Part shown: in pieces, positions 61,245 to 64,000 of the stretch
Layout: every line of letters starts with the position of its first letter
How positions within the stretch are numbered: position 1 is the first letter of the stretch
NCBI GenBank assembly: GCA_002499445.1
Contig: DALS01000038.1
Coordinates: forward strand, 29,669 to 93,668
Length of the DNA: 64,000 nt
Origin: Methanosarcina sp. UBA293
GTDB taxonomy: Archaea > Halobacteriota > Methanosarcinia > Methanosarcinales > Methanosarcinaceae
Direction: 5' to 3'
Translations under genes and position numbers: made by a program
The notes under the pieces: model-generated
The model's input: only the letters and a program-made list of their open reading frames with translations
What the model was told of the DNA's origin: nothing
Databases searched by the model: none

Positions 61245-61639
61245 GAAAGCTGCTACATACCGTAGCCTGTCAGCTTCCATGAAAACTTTAGAGGAAATCT
61301 TTACTAGATAAAGGGATACTGTATAAAGGGATACTAGATAAAGGGAATTTGAAAAACCCGAAAAAAAGTAAAATTTAAAGTAACGGATACTATTTCAGTC
61401 ACTGATGGAGGAATCCTCTAAAGCTTATTATATTTTAGTTCCTACCTTAATTAAGTTCCTGACTCAGTTATAATTACTTGACTCTATATTTTTCTTAAAG
61501 CTTTTACGTGATTATTTAAAATAATACGAAGGTTTAATGTCTATTAATAGTATTTACTGTTACGTTTACTACTTACATTTAATATTAATTACTAAGTTTT
61601 AATTTACTAAGTTTTAATTTACTAAATCTTTCAGGTTCG
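61245..61639. other. Spacer with short tandem repeats before AMP phosphorylase
   Basis: Three copies of ATAAAGGGATACT-like units at about 61305-61350 and three of TTACTAAGTTTTAAT-like units at about 61587-61628. No gene. The region also carries the AMP phosphorylase promoter. Confidence 0.5.
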
Positions 61640-61670
61640 TCTGTCAGTTTCTCTACGAGAAACAAACAGA
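61640..61670 (+). promoter_or_regulatory. 5' leader hairpin upstream of AMP phosphorylase
   Basis: TCTGT (61640-61644) pairs with ACAGA (61666-61670), and GTTTCTC (61647-61653) with GAGAAAC (61657-61663), loop TAC. TTCGT/ACGAA (61636-61640 and 61675-61679) could extend it. It ends 10-15 bases before the GGAAGGAG ribosome binding site, so it may regulate translation or mRNA stability. Confidence 0.55.
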
Positions 61671-61695
61671 AATAACGAAACGGAAGGAGTTTTTC

Positions 61696-63216
61696 ATGCA
61701 GTTGAAACTGGAACATTTTAACATAAAAATAGGTCAGCACAAAGTGATGCTGAATATTGTTGACGCGAAGGAACTAGGAGTTAATCCTGGAGATAGAGTC
61801 CGTATCCGAGGACATGAGAGTACTTCTGCTATTGTGGATACAACAGACGATATGGTACCTCCAGGCACGCTAGGAGTTTTTTCTGAAGTTTACGAGCACT
61901 TTCAGGATTGGGATAAACCTATTGAGGTAATCCCTGCAATTCGTTCAAAATCTTCCGCAGTGATCAAGAAAGTTATGGACAAAAGACCTGTTGCGCAGGA
62001 TGAGATTAAAACGCTCGTAAACGACATTGTGGAAGAAAACCTTAGTGATATCGAACTCTCGGCTTTCATAACGTCTTCTTATATTCATGGAATGACGGAT
62101 GATGAAGTAGAATGGCTGACAAGAGCTATGATCGAAAGCGGAGATACTATCGAATTTGACACACACCCTATAATGGATAAGCATTCTATAGGAGGAGTTC
62201 CCGGAAACAAGATTTCTCTACTGATTGTTCCAATTGTCGCTGCAAACGGGCTTCTAATTCCGAAGACGAGTTCCAGAGCGATCACAGGGGCAGGTGGAAC
62301 TGCCGACCTTATGGAGGTGCTCTGTCCTGTAGAGTTTAGTTCCCAGGAAGTCAAAGAGATAACGGAAAGAGTCGGCGGGGCTCTTGTCTGGGGCGGAGCC
62401 ACAAATATCGCGCCTGCGGATGACAAGCTCATAAGAGTTGAGTACCCTCTCTCCATTGATCCTTACCACCAGATGCTCGCCTCAATTATGGCAAAAAAAG
62501 GAGCGATAGGAGCTGACAACGTGGTAATGGATATCCCGATAGGTCCGAGTACGAAAGTTCATACTGCGCAGGATGGACAAAAACTTGCAAGAGATCTGAT
62601 TAACCTTGGGTACAGGCTTGGAATGCATGTCGAGTGTGCAATTACCTACGGCTCGTCCCCCATAGGAAGAAAAGTTGGACCCGCGCTGGAAGTCAGGGAA
62701 GCTCTAAAAGTAATGGAAAGCATGGAAGGTCCAAACAGCCTGATTGAAAAAAGCACTGCCCTTGCAGGTATCATGCTTGAGATGGGAGGGGCGGCTCCAA
62801 GAGATCGCGGAAAGGAAGTGGCACTTGAGACCTTAAGAAGTGGAAAAGCCCTTGAAAAGATGAAACAGATCATTGAAGCTCAAGGAGGAAACCCGAATAT
62901 TACATCCGATGATATCCAGATTGGGCAATACTCAGCTGACATCGTGGCTTCTGCAGACGGGTATGTTATTGAGTTTGATAATAAATGGATAATTGAGATT
63001 GCCAGACTTGCAGGTTCTCCAAATGACAAAGGCGCTGGAGTCTCCATCCACAAGAAAATGGGGGAGGCTGTTAAAAAAGGAGACCCAATCCTTACGATTC
63101 ATGCCGAAAAAGAGTTCAAACTCGAGAATGCATTGGCAACAGCCCAACGAACAAACCCAATAATTGTTGAGGGTATGCTTCTGAAGAGAATTCCTGGAAT
63201 TTACGGATTCCAGTAA
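61696..63216 (+). CDS. AMP phosphorylase (archaeal DeoA family)
   Basis: 506 residues. Thymidine/pyrimidine phosphorylase fold with the signature KHSIGGVPGNKISLLIVPIV and SSRAITGAGGTADLMEV (about residues 155-205). The extra N-terminal domain of about 85 residues is typical of archaeal AMP phosphorylases. It converts AMP and phosphate to adenine and ribose 1,5-bisphosphate, which feeds the isomerase and form III RuBisCO; those genes are not in the window. GGAAGGAG lies 6 bases before the ATG. Followed closely by the Trm56 gene. Confidence 0.93.
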   Translation: MQLKLEHFNIKIGQHKVMLNIVDAKELGVNPGDRVRIRGHESTSAIVDTTDDMVPPGTLGVFSEVYEHFQDWDKPIEVIPAIRSKSSAVIKKVMDKRPVAQDEIKTLVNDIVEENLSDIELSAFITSSYIHGMTDDEVEWLTRAMIESGDTIEFDTHPIMDKHSIGGVPGNKISLLIVPIVAANGLLIPKTSSRAITGAGGTADLMEVLCPVEFSSQEVKEITERVGGALVWGGATNIAPADDKLIRVEYPLSIDPYHQMLASIMAKKGAIGADNVVMDIPIGPSTKVHTAQDGQKLARDLINLGYRLGMHVECAITYGSSPIGRKVGPALEVREALKVMESMEGPNSLIEKSTALAGIMLEMGGAAPRDRGKEVALETLRSGKALEKMKQIIEAQGGNPNITSDDIQIGQYSADIVASADGYVIEFDNKWIIEIARLAGSPNDKGAGVSIHKKMGEAVKKGDPILTIHAEKEFKLENALATAQRTNPIIVEGMLLKRIPGIYGFQ

Positions 63217-63273
63217 CCTTCTTTCTTTTTTTCAGTGAAATCCTTTAATACCTTGCAGGATTTTAGCACGAGT

Positions 63274-63807
63274 ATGAAAAGGATTATTTTGCTGCGCCTA
63301 GGGCACCGTCCGGAAAGAGATAAAAGAATCACCACTCATGTGGGCTTAACTGCCCGGCTGCTTGGTGCAGAAGGCATGCTCCTTGCCTCGGACGATCCAG
63401 GAATAGTGAGGACTCTTGAGGACGTCGTCAAACGCTGGGGCGGAGATTTCTATGTTAGGAATAATGTTAATTTTAAGCAGGAAATCAGAGAATGGAAAGC
63501 CGCCGGTGGAAAAGTTTGCCATCTTTCGATGTATGGGGTCAATCTTCCCGATGTCACTGACGAGCTTAAAAGTTGTGACAGGCTTATGTTTGTCGTTGGA
63601 GCAGAAAAAGTTCCTCCTGAAGTTTACCAGCTTGCAGACTGGAATGTTGCAGTTGGAAGCCAGCCTCATTCCGAGGTTGCTGCGGTTGCAATCACCATGG
63701 ACAGGATTGCAGATGGTGAGCCGCTTGAGAGAAAATTTCCAAATGCTGAGCTGACAATTGTGCCTGCAGAAAGGGGAAAACAGGTTATAGAAGAACATAA
63801 GGACTAA
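63274..63807 (+). CDS. tRNA (cytidine-2'-O-)-methyltransferase Trm56
   Basis: 177 residues from the ATG at 63274, chosen because it begins MKRIILLRLGHRPERDKRITTH, the conserved Trm56 opening, and gives the normal length; an in-frame GTG at 63235 adds an unlikely leader. SPOUT-fold methyltransferase: FVVGAEKVPPEVY and VAVGSQPHSEVAA form the SAM-binding knot. It methylates the 2'-OH of C56 in the T loop of archaeal tRNAs. Spacing after AMP phosphorylase is 57 bp on the same strand. Confidence 0.92.
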   Translation: MKRIILLRLGHRPERDKRITTHVGLTARLLGAEGMLLASDDPGIVRTLEDVVKRWGGDFYVRNNVNFKQEIREWKAAGGKVCHLSMYGVNLPDVTDELKSCDRLMFVVGAEKVPPEVYQLADWNVAVGSQPHSEVAAVAITMDRIADGEPLERKFPNAELTIVPAERGKQVIEEHKD

Positions 63808-63815
63808 GCCGAAAT

Positions 63816-63840
63816 AAAGGATTAAACCAAATCCTTTTTT
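63816..63840 (+). terminator. Terminator after Trm56
   Basis: AAAGGATT (63816-63823) pairs exactly with AATCCTTT (63830-63837) across AAACCA and is followed by further T (TTT). Located 8 bases after the Trm56 stop. Confidence 0.7.
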
Positions 63841-63950
63841 GTTCACCTAATACTCAATCCTTTAATTCTTCAGATACTTATTGAGTTTACAGAACATTTT
63901 ATTTACTCACAATTTTTAATTATTCAGCCTTCATCCTGTTCAAGCTAATC

Positions 63951-63982
63951 ATTTATTTATTTATTTATTTATTTATTTATTT
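63951..63982. repeat. (ATTT)8 simple sequence repeat
   Basis: Eight uninterrupted copies of ATTT. Tracts like this slip during replication; length may vary between strains. Confidence 0.9.
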
Positions 63983-64000
63983 GGCTCTGTAGAAATCCTC

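Noticed and set aside
1..64000. In-frame amber codons indicating pyrrolysine genes
   Set aside because: No methylamine methyltransferase genes or obvious UAG read-through ORFs were recognised; the only broken genes are the BREX ones and those are frameshifts.

Overview
The window is archaeal and almost certainly from a Methanosarcina species. It carries a complete fpo operon (the membrane core of the F420H2:methanophenazine oxidoreductase), F420 biosynthesis genes (cofG, cofH, cofC), a methanofuran cluster (mfnD, mfnF, mfnE), archaeal geranylgeranyl reductase with its ferredoxin, archaeal Brix and KEOPS Pcc1, archaeal AMP phosphorylase and Trm56. It also has a grpE-dnaK-dnaJ set of the kind Methanosarcinales share with bacteria. 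Starts are commonly preceded by GGAGG, GGTGAT or GAGGTG ribosome binding sites, and intergenic spacers are long and AT-rich. I cannot fix the species by reading.

Layout. 1-2.3 kb: a truncated DUF4326 gene, Brix, pcc1, a small Cys protein and a JAMM metalloprotease. 2.6-4.9 kb: a secreted beta-helix protein and a membrane-anchored unknown. 5.7-7.3 kb: an ArsR-rhodanese regulator and a CcdA-like membrane protein, divergent around a perfect 42-bp palindrome. 7.7-18 kb: fpoABCDHIJJKLMNO on the minus strand with tight overlaps. 18.8-25.8 kb: two ferredoxin-flavoprotein pairs bracketing cofG, cofH and cofC. 26-30.3 kb: trkH and two tandem trkA genes. 30.9-34.8 kb: grpE-dnaK-dnaJ. 35.7-38.6 kb: mfnD-mfnF-mfnE. 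38.8-39.4 kb: a zinc-ribbon protein, aEF1B and tRNA-Ala(CGC).

39.9-56 kb is a defence island: a BREX type 1 locus (brxB, brxC, pglX, pglZ, brxL) directly downstream of the tRNA. Nested between pglX and pglZ are an opposite-strand pair of unrecognised genes, a decayed AlbA_2 fragment, a GNAT-like protein with a winged-helix-like front and a 52-residue ORF. Three BREX core genes (brxC, pglX, brxL) are each split by one missing base. brxC breaks in a T5 run, pglX in an A6 run, and brxL at a GTGTA. No BrxA was found. The target-recognition part of pglX is visibly more AT-rich than the rest. The locus is therefore decayed, switched off, frameshift-regulated, or mis-sequenced at these sites; the sequence alone cannot say which.

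56.3-61.2 kb: a large PAS/GAF sensor kinase and its response regulator. 61.7-63.8 kb: AMP phosphorylase and Trm56.

A palindrome-rich intergenic repeat family occurs four times (22.6, 25.9, 35.5 and 37.7 kb), in both orientations, twice touching the stop codon of the neighbouring gene. How the parts fit: cof genes make F420; mfn genes make methanofuran for the first step of CO2 reduction; Fpo oxidises F420H2 and passes electrons to methanophenazine while pumping protons; GGR saturates the membrane lipids. The most interesting region is the BREX island with its unassigned cargo.
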